From NCBI GenBank assembly GCA_045631885.1, contig JAZQVN010000015.1, forward strand, positions 8,992 through 72,991: a stretch of 64,000 nucleotides of DNA, written 5' to 3'. Of the stretch, positions 25,883 to 35,182 are shown piece by piece. The notes beneath the pieces are model-generated. The model saw only the letters and a program-made list of their open reading frames with translations, had not been told where the DNA came from and made no database searches. The translations under genes and the position numbers were made by a program. Each line of letters starts with the position of its first letter. The stretch's first letter is position 1. The DNA comes from CAJOLV01 sp045631885. GTDB lineage: Bacteria; Bacillota_I; Bacilli_A; RFN20; CAG-826.

Positions 25883-25990
25883 TAGGTAGAATCAAAAAAG
25901 AGATCCCGTGAAGGATCTCCAACTACCGAGAGGTTGACGTTAACAACCTCCCCACAACAATTATATTGTAACGATAACAGGAGCGTATTT
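25883..25990 (-). repeat. Tandem intergenic repeat, copy B
   Basis: Copy B lies directly after the stop of the EAL gene and forms the 3' untranslated region of the long operon. It shares the conserved hairpin GAGGTTG/CAACCTC and the flanking blocks with copy A. The terminator stem has a different sequence but is in the same position, so structure is kept while sequence drifts. Confidence 0.8.
25894..25920 (-). terminator. Terminator of the long operon, in repeat copy B
   Basis: On the minus strand GAGATCC and GGGATCTC arms around TTCAC are followed by TTTTTT, about 80 bases after the last stop codon. Confidence 0.9.
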
Positions 25991-25996
25991 CTAGCG

Positions 25997-28900
25997 TTAC
26001 TTGTTCTTTCTTAACTCTTCGATTAACTTGTATTCGTCTAATGGTTTATAGAAGTGATAACCTTGACAGTTGCATCTCTTATCCATGTCTCTTAATAAAA
26101 CGTATTGGTCAGAGTTTTCAACACCGACGAATGTAATCTTTAAGTCATGTTCTTGAGATAACTTGTCTAAGGAAGTAATTTCCGCTAAATGCTTTGGATT
26201 AACTTCGATATCACCAACTAAAGAACGGCCAATCTTGATTTCGGTAAATCCTAATGATTTAACTTGTTCTAATGATAAGTATTCACCAGAATATTGGTCG
26301 ACAATCAAAGCAATATGGTGATTTAAGATACCTCTAGCGATACCTTTAAATTGATCCATGTGAGAATAGATTTCTTTTTCCGTAATTTCAAATCCTAAGA
26401 AGTCTCTTGGTAAATGATAATTATTGAATAAGTCGAAGATACTTTGGAAGAAACCGGGATCATCGAAATATGAGAAGTCTGTGTTCATTGTTAAACGAGT
26501 GAAACCAAAGACTTTAAAGATGGTTAAACCATGTTGTTGATATAATTCACCTATGTAATTAATTAAGGCGTTAGAAATGAGAGAGATCTTGCCGTTTTTC
26601 GCGGCGACTTTGATTAACTCGTCGGCATTAAAGACACTATTACGATAGTTATCGGAAAGACGGATAAGAATTTCAGCGCCATAGATTGATTTATCATTAG
26701 CCCTCACCATTGGTTGAAGAGCAACGGAGAATGTTTTATTACCGAATTGTTCTTCGATGACGGATAACATAAATTCATTTCTACTCGCGCTTCTGACATA
26801 GTCGCTGTCTGGGAAGTCAATCTTATCTTCATTGATAACAAAGTCCATACTGTTGAAGTGACGTAAGGTGTATTTTAAGAAGTCTTCCGCGTTCGCATAT
26901 TGTTGAGGGAAGGAGTATGGGAGATATGTTCCTTTGAAGGAATAATTTACCCCATTATATTGATAATACTTCTTACTGACGTCATAGATCTTTTCAATGA
27001 AGTTAACAATATCGATTTGACCAGTTTCTGGTAATAAAATCGCTATTGATTCCGGGCTAAAATAGAAGATATTCGCATTTTGTTGACGAATTCCTTTGAT
27101 TTCTTTAATGAATTGTCTAACTAAATATAAATAACCTTCAGAGCCAGCTTCTGCGAGAATCGCATCGTGGTTATCGATACGTAAAACTAATAAGTATCCT
27201 CTCGCGTTAACTGTGTATAAATTTTCAATTGCTAACTTTAATGAATAATAGGAATTGATGAGCAAGTCGTTATCAAAACGGTTCGTGGTTTCTTCGCCTT
27301 TTTGTAAACGACGGACAAACATTCTGATTAACTTTTGTTTAGAATCATTTAACGTTAAAGCGGTCTCAAACATGTCGTGCGCGGTCTCACTAATCATCTT
27401 CTTATTTGTCTTAAGAGGGCAATTTTGACAAACGCCATCTAAGCCATATAACGCTTTAAAACATTTCTCTCCAACTTTGGCTTTTGGGAAGAACGCATTA
27501 AAGTGTTGAGAGAAGCTCGTTAAGTCATATGTATTACGATCAATACGATATAAAGCGTAGTTACTTGTCATCATCACGCTATTGATTTCGCGATACGCTT
27601 CACTAATCTTTGAGGCATCATCAGAAAGCATGAAGAAGTCACCAATACGATAAGAAAGGATGAACATCGCTTCTCTGATATATGAGTCGATGAATAAGTC
27701 TTTATTCTTGTTGAAGAAATAGATGACTGCGACGACGTTTCCTTGGTTATGGACTAAATAATAGAAACCACCAGAAACGTTAATCTTATCGAGGAATTTC
27801 GCTAACTTATAACCCGCGTGTTTTCTGCTTGCGAAATAGCAGGAATCATCTGGGTCTTTTGTTTCTTCCATCGCTAAGACGAAGTTCTTATCAATCATCG
27901 CGCCTTCTTTAAAGACTTCTTCTTTATCTTTTGAGATATAAAGTAAGGAATAATAAGAATCATTAACATCATCTAAAGTAATAACACCGCCAAAATCGAT
28001 ATCGAGATAGGTGATTAAATCTTTAAATGTATTTCTCATTGAATTCAAAGACGCTTCTCTTTCAGAAGAAGAAACTTTTAATTCCGGTAATTGTCCTAAA
28101 ATACGGGACATGTTATTTAAGTTCAAAGAATTTTGTAAGATTAAGTTTTCTGATAAGGCTGTTAAACGATTTGGTAAATAAAGGTTCATTAATTGGCCTT
28201 GTCTTTTCGCGTACTGTAAATCTGGGAATAATTCATCGATGTTACTATATGGATAACAGACAATAGAGAATCTCGCGTTTATTGTAGATAAACCATCGAA
28301 TGTCTTCTTCGCGATTGATAAATCTTTCATCGCCGCGGTTAATCTTTCTTGAATATGAGAGAAAGAATTAATTCTTGGTAAGAAAACATAAAAACCAGTT
28401 TGGTTGTCATTTGGAATAAATAAGATATTTGGATATTCTTCAAAATTAAGCGTTAATGTTGAAATAATGCGTTTAGATTCTTCTTCATTAATCGTATCTT
28501 CATCTAAATCATAGAAGACTTCGATAATGACATTTCTAAAGTTTTGGGAACAATAAATTAAAGAACGAAGTTCACTTTTAAATGATTCCAAAGTAACTAA
28601 TTTATCTTCTAAAGAGATGTAGTTAAGTGGAATATAAGCTTTAGAAATATCATTAGATATCATCGTCGCATTAGAAACGATGGTATTAAAGTTATCTAAA
28701 TCGGCGTTTAATTTATCAAATTCATCAATTCTGGTGTTGGTTGGGAAGCTCGCTCTAGTTGGAATGTTGTTAGAGAAGTTTCTTAACATAATTGATGTTG
28801 TTTTATATAGACCATCAACATAAGTTTCTTTTAAACGGAAATAAATGATGATTGAAATAACGCCATACGCTAAAGATAAAACGAGAACATAAATTCCTGC

Positions 28901-29050
28901 GATTGTTAAAAATATATCGTTTCCTGTGGAGATATGAAGGTAGCCAAAAATGACAAATCCCACGAGGATAAGGATAAGAGCCACTCCTGGAATTAAGAAA
29001 GAGAGGAAGAAGCTCGCGGACATTGAGATTTTTTTATTCTTTTTTGCCAT
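25997..29050 (-). CDS. Membrane PAS-EAL protein with degenerate EAL domain
   Basis: The start at 29050 follows GGGAGTAAGAGT; an in-frame ATG at 29104 lies inside the upstream gene. The 1017-residue protein has two N-terminal membrane helices, a degenerate GGDEF-like region, a PAS-like segment with the YGLDGVCQNCPL Cys pattern, a second GGDEF-like region and a C-terminal EAL domain. The EAL keeps GAEILIR and FEITE but has DQYSGEY for DDFGTGY, IKIGRS for KID and FVGVEN for AEGVE. It should be catalytically dead and may act as a c-di-GMP or protein sensor. Last gene of the operon. Confidence 0.88.
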   Translation of the reverse strand: MAKKNKKISMSASFFLSFLIPGVALILILVGFVIFGYLHISTGNDIFLTIAGIYVLVLSLAYGVISIIIYFRLKETYVDGLYKTTSIMLRNFSNNIPTRASFPTNTRIDEFDKLNADLDNFNTIVSNATMISNDISKAYIPLNYISLEDKLVTLESFKSELRSLIYCSQNFRNVIIEVFYDLDEDTINEEESKRIISTLTLNFEEYPNILFIPNDNQTGFYVFLPRINSFSHIQERLTAAMKDLSIAKKTFDGLSTINARFSIVCYPYSNIDELFPDLQYAKRQGQLMNLYLPNRLTALSENLILQNSLNLNNMSRILGQLPELKVSSSEREASLNSMRNTFKDLITYLDIDFGGVITLDDVNDSYYSLLYISKDKEEVFKEGAMIDKNFVLAMEETKDPDDSCYFASRKHAGYKLAKFLDKINVSGGFYYLVHNQGNVVAVIYFFNKNKDLFIDSYIREAMFILSYRIGDFFMLSDDASKISEAYREINSVMMTSNYALYRIDRNTYDLTSFSQHFNAFFPKAKVGEKCFKALYGLDGVCQNCPLKTNKKMISETAHDMFETALTLNDSKQKLIRMFVRRLQKGEETTNRFDNDLLINSYYSLKLAIENLYTVNARGYLLVLRIDNHDAILAEAGSEGYLYLVRQFIKEIKGIRQQNANIFYFSPESIAILLPETGQIDIVNFIEKIYDVSKKYYQYNGVNYSFKGTYLPYSFPQQYANAEDFLKYTLRHFNSMDFVINEDKIDFPDSDYVRSASRNEFMLSVIEEQFGNKTFSVALQPMVRANDKSIYGAEILIRLSDNYRNSVFNADELIKVAAKNGKISLISNALINYIGELYQQHGLTIFKVFGFTRLTMNTDFSYFDDPGFFQSIFDLFNNYHLPRDFLGFEITEKEIYSHMDQFKGIARGILNHHIALIVDQYSGEYLSLEQVKSLGFTEIKIGRSLVGDIEVNPKHLAEITSLDKLSQEHDLKITFVGVENSDQYVLLRDMDKRCNCQGYHFYKPLDEYKLIEELRKNK

Positions 29051-29054
29051 ACTC

Positions 29055-29789
29055 TTACTCCCTAATAATGTCATTACGACCAATATCACCGATACAGGTA
29101 ACAATCGCTCTACCGACCGCGGAATATTGTTTTAAAACATTGATATAACTATCCGCGTTAGATGGTTGGTCAATTTGATATTCGACAACTTTCACCGCGA
29201 TAACCGGAATCGAGTGAATTGTCGCCGCTAAGAAGGCTCCACCACTTGTGCAATCGAAAACGACATTAGTCTTATGTCCTAAGACATAATCGTTCATGAT
29301 AAGCGGCATAATCTTATTAGTTTTATCTAAAATACCATTCGCTGAAATATATGTCGCGACTTCGTATCTTGAGAAGCTTCTCTTTTCAAGTGCCGCGGAA
29401 ATATAACCGATAACTTCATCTTGAGATTCTAATGATCTTGGTAAATGAGGTAATTGACCTAATTTCACATTAGCCTCTTTAACTTGGTCAACATCCCCTA
29501 AAATAACTCTACGAGAAATAACAATATCTCCTGGAAGAGTGTCTTTAGAATAAGAGACACATTTACCAACGACAAAGACTAACACGACGAAGTATTTTTG
29601 AATAATGTAATTAGTCACTAAAGAAGAAAGGTAAGAGGTGTATAAATCGTAAACTAAAGCAACTTCTTGGTTGAAGATGGAACCGTATTCCACTTTCACA
29701 AAACCAAAAATCGTATCATCTTTACGGTTAGTCATGACACTTTCGTAATACAAGATGTCATCGTGTTTGGATCCGAGAATTAAGATCAT
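29055..29789 (-). CDS. Nucleoside phosphorylase/MTAN-fold protein, active site degenerate
   Basis: The 244-residue product resembles the purine nucleoside phosphorylase/MTAN fold: an N-terminal VKVEYGSIFNQEVALVYDL region, GDIVISRRVILGD, and a C-terminal FDCTSGGAFLAATIHSIPVI segment in the place of the MTAN Met-Glu motif. The catalytic Glu of that motif and the SDxAD Asp are not seen (VVEYQID instead), so hydrolase activity is doubtful. It overlaps the GGDEF-EAL gene by 4 bases (ATGA) and sits 4 bases before the next gene, so it is translationally coupled. Family assignment is moderate. Confidence 0.55.
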   Translation of the reverse strand: MILILGSKHDDILYYESVMTNRKDDTIFGFVKVEYGSIFNQEVALVYDLYTSYLSSLVTNYIIQKYFVVLVFVVGKCVSYSKDTLPGDIVISRRVILGDVDQVKEANVKLGQLPHLPRSLESQDEVIGYISAALEKRSFSRYEVATYISANGILDKTNKIMPLIMNDYVLGHKTNVVFDCTSGGAFLAATIHSIPVIAVKVVEYQIDQPSNADSYINVLKQYSAVGRAIVTCIGDIGRNDIIRE

Positions 29790-31336
29790 TTTTCACCAGT
29801 CTCCTTTCTTTCAAATTGGTTACTGATAAGGAATTTTTCATATTCTTTATATGGCAAAGCCTGCGAATAGTAGAACCCTTGAATCGTATTACATTTTAAT
29901 TTTCTTAAGATATCGACTTGTTCTTTGTTATCGACACCTTCAGCGATAACTTCTAGGTCGTTAGCGAGACATAATTCGATTAAGAATTTAACAATCGCTC
30001 TACTCTTTAAGTCAGTGACGATATCATCGATAAATGATTTATCAATCTTAACCGCGTCAAAAGGAATCTTTCTTAAGTTACCGATATTAGAGAAGCCAAC
30101 ACCGAAGTCATCCATTAAAACCCTGATACCTCTTTCTCTTAATTTCTTAATAATAGAAATAGAGGTAAAGGCATTCGCTCTACTCGTCGCTTCAGTAATT
30201 TCAATTTCAATAAATGAAGGGTTGATATGATATGTATCTAAGATTTCCATGATGGAATTCAAGAATTCTGAAGAATAGAACTCATATAATGAGAAATTAA
30301 TAGAAACTGGAATAATTCTTCTACCTTTTCTCTTCGCTTCGTTTAAGTCTTCACAAACTCGTTTAAAAACGAATGTATCGATTTCGTGAATTAAACCTGC
30401 GGTTTCAACGATTGGAATAAATTTAGAAGGAGGTAATAAACCATGTTTCTTACTATCCCATCTAACTAAAGCTTCCGCGGAAATAAATCTACGGCTTTGT
30501 AAATTGAATTTTGGTTGATAGAAAACAACGAATTCGTTATTCTCTAACGCTTGAGTAATTTCATCGATATCTTCTTTGGAAGATCTTCTTCTGAATGATT
30601 CGTGATAATAAGTTAAAGTTTCGAAGTTTCTTTCAGAAACGTTTCTTGCGATACCAGCGTTTTCAATCGCCTCTAATAATGGGAGATCATCTCTCATTTC
30701 CGCGACACCAAAGAATGGTTGAACATAAATATGAATTTGATGTTTTTCTGCGATTTGGAAAATATTAGAGGAAATCTCATCGACTAATTTTCTAATATCG
30801 TGTTCATCATCAGTAAAGACATAAAGAAGGAACGCTCCACGATTGAAACAAGCGACACGGTCACTTCTTCTTCTCCTCTTCTTTTTATCAGTGTAATGGA
30901 GAATTTCTTTTAAATAAGAAGCGATTCTCGCATTTAATAATGTAATCGAGTCATCTCTATTCGCGTTCTGCATTGTCACTAAGTTTGCCGCGGTTAAGGC
31001 GATGACATATTGTTTCTTTTTATTTAAACGTCTATTTTTCTTTAAAGCGAAAACTCTCGCAGAGAAAGCAGGAATACCAAAGAACGCGGTATTCTCACCT
31101 AAGTTATATAAGTTTTCACTTCTTAATGATTTAATTGATGTTGCGATGGATAAATATCTTGAGAAGAAATAGACATACAAGATAGATGTTCCAGGAATTA
31201 AGCTTAATAAAATAAAGTTAATGAAAATTGGCACATCAAGGCCAAGGGCTAAAATCAAAATCAAAGCGACAAAGCTAGAAACGAAAATCGCACCTGAAAT
31301 AATTGATAATATCAAATACACTCTTTTGTTTGGCAT
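29786..31336 (-). CDS. GGDEF-EAL protein; c-di-GMP phosphodiesterase
   Basis: The 516-residue protein has two N-terminal membrane helices (residues 1-60), a degenerate GGDEF domain (NRGAF where GGDEF is expected) and an EAL domain (about residues 255-505) with all key residues: AEALVRW, SINFS, EIEITE, MDDFGVGFS, KIDKSF, AEGVD and QGFYYS. It should hydrolyse c-di-GMP to pGpG; the degenerate GGDEF may bind GTP and regulate. The start overlaps the signal-peptidase stop (TAATG). It could give negative feedback on the riboswitch at the head of the operon. Confidence 0.93.
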   Translation of the reverse strand: MPNKRVYLILSIISGAIFVSSFVALILILALGLDVPIFINFILLSLIPGTSILYVYFFSRYLSIATSIKSLRSENLYNLGENTAFFGIPAFSARVFALKKNRRLNKKKQYVIALTAANLVTMQNANRDDSITLLNARIASYLKEILHYTDKKKRRRRSDRVACFNRGAFLLYVFTDDEHDIRKLVDEISSNIFQIAEKHQIHIYVQPFFGVAEMRDDLPLLEAIENAGIARNVSERNFETLTYYHESFRRRSSKEDIDEITQALENNEFVVFYQPKFNLQSRRFISAEALVRWDSKKHGLLPPSKFIPIVETAGLIHEIDTFVFKRVCEDLNEAKRKGRRIIPVSINFSLYEFYSSEFLNSIMEILDTYHINPSFIEIEITEATSRANAFTSISIIKKLRERGIRVLMDDFGVGFSNIGNLRKIPFDAVKIDKSFIDDIVTDLKSRAIVKFLIELCLANDLEVIAEGVDNKEQVDILRKLKCNTIQGFYYSQALPYKEYEKFLISNQFERKETGEK

Positions 31337-32271
31337 TATTTCTTTCCTTTCCGATTCATCATCTCTTCTAACATCTCGCGTTTTAATCTCTCTTTATCCG
31401 CTTCGCTGAGTCCATCTAAAGAGCCACCAGAGGAACCACTTGAATTTCCTCCATTACTATTATTATCACTCGTTGATGAATTTTCTTCATCAGGTTCTTT
31501 AATAGCTTTGAAAATATCTAAGACACTGGTGATAACTAAATAGAAGGCTGGGACTAATAAAAATACTAACAAACCCCATGGAGAAGAAATAAACCCAAAG
31601 AAGCCACCTAAGACATTACTTTTGATTTTAACAACCCCTAATAGCTCTTTTTCTGTAAAGGCTTGGTATTGACCAAATTGGGATTGGTGTTCACTGGCTC
31701 TATTGATACCAGCGACGATGAAGATGTATCTTCCGCTTCCTTCTTCTTTTTCTGGGTGATATTGAATTTCTTGAAGTCTGTGGGTAATGACTTGATTGAT
31801 ATTCATCGTTCTTTCATAGTAATCATGATTTTGTGGAGCGTCCGCTTGTCCGGAATAGCAATCCATAAATGTCATATCAATCTTATTACCTTGTAAATAG
31901 GAATTATAAATGTCCGCTGGATTATCTTTATGGGTGATAATCGCAATACCAATTGGATAAGAATCGCTTTCATCAGTGACATTGACCATGGAGTCTGTTT
32001 GAATCACGAAACTACCATAGTTATAAGTGAATGTATGACCATAATTCTTATCTTTATCAATCATGCCCATTACTTGGCCGATAGCGACGAAAAGGAAAAG
32101 CGCGGTGAAAAGACCAGTGATTGTCCATTCAAGAATAATACGAACTTTGCTCTTCTTTTTCTTTTTTGGTTCTTCACTAGTTGGTTTAACTTCTTGGGCT
32201 ACTTCGGTTTCTTGACCGCTTAATCCAGGAACTTCTTCACTAACGACTTCTTTTTCTTCTTCTAACATCAT
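31336..32271 (-). CDS. SipW-like (ER-type) signal peptidase I
   Basis: The 311-residue protein has an acidic then Lys-rich cytoplasmic tail, a membrane helix at about residues 48-68, an extracytoplasmic domain and a second helix at about 225-250, then a Ser/Gly/Asn-rich tail. FVIQTDSMVNV carries the candidate nucleophile Ser-Met and VITHRLQEI the His of the Ser-His dyad used by SipW/ER-type S26B peptidases in place of Lys. SipW processes TasA and other fibre subunits with special signal peptides, and the operon encodes four such proteins. Start overlaps the upstream stop as ATGA. Confidence 0.82.
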   Translation of the reverse strand: MMLEEEKEVVSEEVPGLSGQETEVAQEVKPTSEEPKKKKKSKVRIILEWTITGLFTALFLFVAIGQVMGMIDKDKNYGHTFTYNYGSFVIQTDSMVNVTDESDSYPIGIAIITHKDNPADIYNSYLQGNKIDMTFMDCYSGQADAPQNHDYYERTMNINQVITHRLQEIQYHPEKEEGSGRYIFIVAGINRASEHQSQFGQYQAFTEKELLGVVKIKSNVLGGFFGFISSPWGLLVFLLVPAFYLVITSVLDIFKAIKEPDEENSSTSDNNSNGGNSSGSSGGSLDGLSEADKERLKREMLEEMMNRKGKK

Positions 32272-35177
32272 AATTTCACTACTTTACCACCAAATTGTTT
32301 TTTGATTTGATTTGCTTCGTTAAAATCATCGAATATATGAGCGTCATGTTTGGAATGAGAGTAATTTTCATTACCGACATAATATCCCATATTGGTTTTA
32401 ACGATAAATTTACCAGGTATCTTTTCTAATACTTCTTCCTCTTCTTGAGGAACTGGCTCTTGAACTGGTTTTTTCTTTCTACCAGCGCCTGAACGAGCGC
32501 CACCCCAATTCTTCTTATTCGCGGATTCAGATTCTTCTACATCCGCTTTCTTTTTACGACCAGCGCCTGCGCGGGAACCACCCCAATTCTTTCTAACAGG
32601 ATGTTCTTCGTCTTGTTGATCGTTATCAGTTTCTTCGATTACTTTTTTCTTACGACCTGCACCAGCGCGAGATCCTCCCCAGGACTTCTTCACTGGTTCA
32701 GCGTTATCTTCTTCTGGTTGTTCTTCAGAAACTTCCTCTATTGGTTCTTCTATATCTTGAGGTTCTTCCTCTATTGGTTCTTCCTCGATTGGAGCCTCTT
32801 CGATAACTGGCTCTTCTTCAATTGGGGTTTCCTCAATAATCGGTTGTTCTTCTACTGGTTGAACCTCCTCGATGATAGGTTCTTGTTCTTCGACGACTTC
32901 TTCATTTACAGGTTCTTCATCAGAAACTTTCTTCTTTCTACCCGCACCTGCACGAGAACCGCCCCAAGACTTCTTGACTGGTTGTTCTTCGTTAGATTCC
33001 TCTTGGGCCACTTTCTTTTTACGGCCTGCGCCTGAACGTGCGCCACCCCATGATTTCTTCACAGGTTCGACTTCGTTATTTTCTTCAGCAGGAACTTCTT
33101 CAACTGGAGTTTCTTCTAGTTCTTGAGATTCTTCAACCGCTGGTTCTTCTTCGCTAACAACTTCTTCTTCAACAGGAGATTCTTCCGCAGGAATTTCTTC
33201 TTCTACTGGTGGAATATCTTCCGCTATTTCAGGTTGTTCTTCTTCATTATTTTCAATAATTGATGGGGTTTCTGCTGGAATTTCTTCGTTTTCTACAGGA
33301 TTTTCGTCAATTTGTTCTTCTTGAATTGCGTCTTCGATTAACGCTCTTCTCGCTGCCTCTAGTTCATCTTCATTAGAAGGTTCTTCTTGAGGAGCTTCTT
33401 CAACTTCTTCAGAAGGTTGCTCGTCAACGATTTCTTCAACTGGTGATTCTTCTTCCGTTAGAGACTCTTCGATGGTTTCAGGTTCTTCAACTTGAGCCTC
33501 TTCGACTGGGTGAACTTCTTCTTCGATAGGAGCTTCCTCTACTTGTTGAGGTTCTTCAACGGCAGGTTGTTCTTCCTCGACTGGAGCTTCTTGAACTTCT
33601 TCAACAGGGGTTTCTTCTACACCTTCCTCAACTGGTGATTCTTCTATTTCTTCGCTAACTTGTCCTTCTGAAATAGTTTCTTCAACCACTTCTTCTTGAG
33701 GTTGTTCTTCAGAGATTTCTTCCTCTTCAATTGGAAGTTCTTCGTTATATTCGGCTTCGTAATAATCATCAATAGTTGGGAGATCTTCTACCTCTGGTCT
33801 ACTAACTGGAGATAATTCTTCAACTGGGTGATTAGATAAAGCTTCTTCGATGAGTTGTCTTCTAACATCATCAATTCTTCTTTCTTCAGCGAGTCGAATA
33901 GCTTCTTGTTCTCTAGCGATTCTTTCCGCTTCTTCTCTTTCTCTTTGAGCGATAATTGCTCTTGCTCTTTTATCAAATTCCGCTTTATCTTTTCTCTTGC
34001 GTTTTTCTAACTTATCTAACGCGGCTTTTTCCACTTTACGGATATTCTTTTCTTCGATTTCTTCTTCGTAATATTCTTTCTCAATCTTAGTTGGGTGAGG
34101 TGGAATATCTTTCTTTAATTGAGAATCGAGATAATCTTGATATCCTTGGTCAATACGTAAAAATTCGATTGGACCTTTTAATAAGTCACCATAGATAAAT
34201 TCCTCATCATCAAGTGAGGTAAGTATTCTTGGTTTATATGTACGAGAAAATCCCTTCGTGGTGACGGATTTGCTCTTACCTTTTAAGGCTAAATAGTTTG
34301 TGAACATCACTGTGTTGAGTTCATTTAATTCTTCATCAGTGAAAATAGAGGCATCTTCATCAATCTTGAAAGACACACCTAAATGGTCATATCTTTCTAA
34401 GAATTTATATAAACGATAACAGTGGTTATATTTTGGGTTCTTTCTTAGGATGTTAGTCATGACGATTGGATTACGGACATCTCTTTCTGTCTTTAATTCC
34501 TTCATGAACTTAGAACCATAAAAATACATAACGTATTCTCTAATCTTTAAAATACGTTCAACCGCTTTATTGGACATATCCGCGGCTTTCGTGTCGGATG
34601 GAGATTTGACTTTGATCTTAGTTTCAATTTCAACTTCCGCGCCTTCCACCATCGCTTTGGTTTTATAATATAAAATTTCTTCATCGTGTAAGATGGAGAA
34701 GTTTTTGACGAATTCATATCTCTTTTGAATGAATAAAACTAATCTTCTTACTAAAGTAGCAATAAATCTATTTTCATAAGTATGAATATCTTCTTCACTA
34801 CCGATATTTAAGATTTTATTAGGAACGACGTCTCCGTCTTCTTTAACTTCTTTGATGTATTGGGTGTGGCTTGCTAAATGTTGAACAGATTCAGCACCTG
34901 TTTTTCTCGCTAATTCGACAGGGACAATATTTGTCACTGTTTTTGTAGTTTCTCTCGGATTAGCGATAATTTCACCTAAATCATAAATACAATCTTCAAT
35001 CTCTTTAATCCATGAGAAATCGAAGTTAGAGTTTTCTAATCGGTCAATTCTCATGTAAGAGTTTTTGCCACTAGAAAGAGACGCGAAAATCTCGGAGGCT
35101 CTTTTCTCCTTTTTAATGGAGTCCATCTTTCCGAGATATTTTTTAAATAACGCTGCGTTCTTTCTGTTATCGGCCAT
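32268..35177 (-). CDS. DUF2357-like protein with acidic tail and WGG-GAGRKKK repeats
   Basis: A 969-residue protein. Residues 1-400 resemble DUF2357, a domain found with McrB-like ATPases: NKILNIGSEEDIHTYENRF, then a long helical region. Residues 400-460 are charged coiled coil. Residues 460-930 are a Glu/Pro-rich acidic stretch (EEEP, PVEE) holding five basic repeats of the form (K/R)K(S/N)WGG(A/S)R(A/S)GAGRKKK. The end is a small DUF2188-like domain (KFIVKTNMGYYVGNENYSH). The AAA+ gene upstream is the expected partner. Function is unknown; a DNA- or protein-binding scaffold is inference. Confidence 0.75.
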   Translation of the reverse strand: MADNRKNAALFKKYLGKMDSIKKEKRASEIFASLSSGKNSYMRIDRLENSNFDFSWIKEIEDCIYDLGEIIANPRETTKTVTNIVPVELARKTGAESVQHLASHTQYIKEVKEDGDVVPNKILNIGSEEDIHTYENRFIATLVRRLVLFIQKRYEFVKNFSILHDEEILYYKTKAMVEGAEVEIETKIKVKSPSDTKAADMSNKAVERILKIREYVMYFYGSKFMKELKTERDVRNPIVMTNILRKNPKYNHCYRLYKFLERYDHLGVSFKIDEDASIFTDEELNELNTVMFTNYLALKGKSKSVTTKGFSRTYKPRILTSLDDEEFIYGDLLKGPIEFLRIDQGYQDYLDSQLKKDIPPHPTKIEKEYYEEEIEEKNIRKVEKAALDKLEKRKRKDKAEFDKRARAIIAQREREEAERIAREQEAIRLAEERRIDDVRRQLIEEALSNHPVEELSPVSRPEVEDLPTIDDYYEAEYNEELPIEEEEISEEQPQEEVVEETISEGQVSEEIEESPVEEGVEETPVEEVQEAPVEEEQPAVEEPQQVEEAPIEEEVHPVEEAQVEEPETIEESLTEEESPVEEIVDEQPSEEVEEAPQEEPSNEDELEAARRALIEDAIQEEQIDENPVENEEIPAETPSIIENNEEEQPEIAEDIPPVEEEIPAEESPVEEEVVSEEEPAVEESQELEETPVEEVPAEENNEVEPVKKSWGGARSGAGRKKKVAQEESNEEQPVKKSWGGSRAGAGRKKKVSDEEPVNEEVVEEQEPIIEEVQPVEEQPIIEETPIEEEPVIEEAPIEEEPIEEEPQDIEEPIEEVSEEQPEEDNAEPVKKSWGGSRAGAGRKKKVIEETDNDQQDEEHPVRKNWGGSRAGAGRKKKADVEESESANKKNWGGARSGAGRKKKPVQEPVPQEEEEVLEKIPGKFIVKTNMGYYVGNENYSHSKHDAHIFDDFNEANQIKKQFGGKVVKL
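32465..33065 (-). repeat. Five in-frame repeats encoding WGG.R.GAGRKKK
   Basis: Five copies of a roughly 48-base unit lie at about 32469-32516, 32545-32595, 32642-32695, 32929-32982 and 33010-33063, separated by acidic linkers. The peptide resembles the GGARxGAGRKxK tags at the start of some phage terminase small subunits and is loosely AT-hook-like. Confidence 0.85.
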
Positions 35178-35182
35178 AAATA

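Noticed and set aside
25726..25990. CRISPR-like repeat pair
   Set aside because: Only two long imperfect copies, with hairpins and terminators rather than short direct repeats with spacers.
32601..33126. Plus-strand ORFs over the acidic repeat tail
   Set aside because: They are frame shadows of the Glu/Pro-rich repeat region with Phe-rich products.
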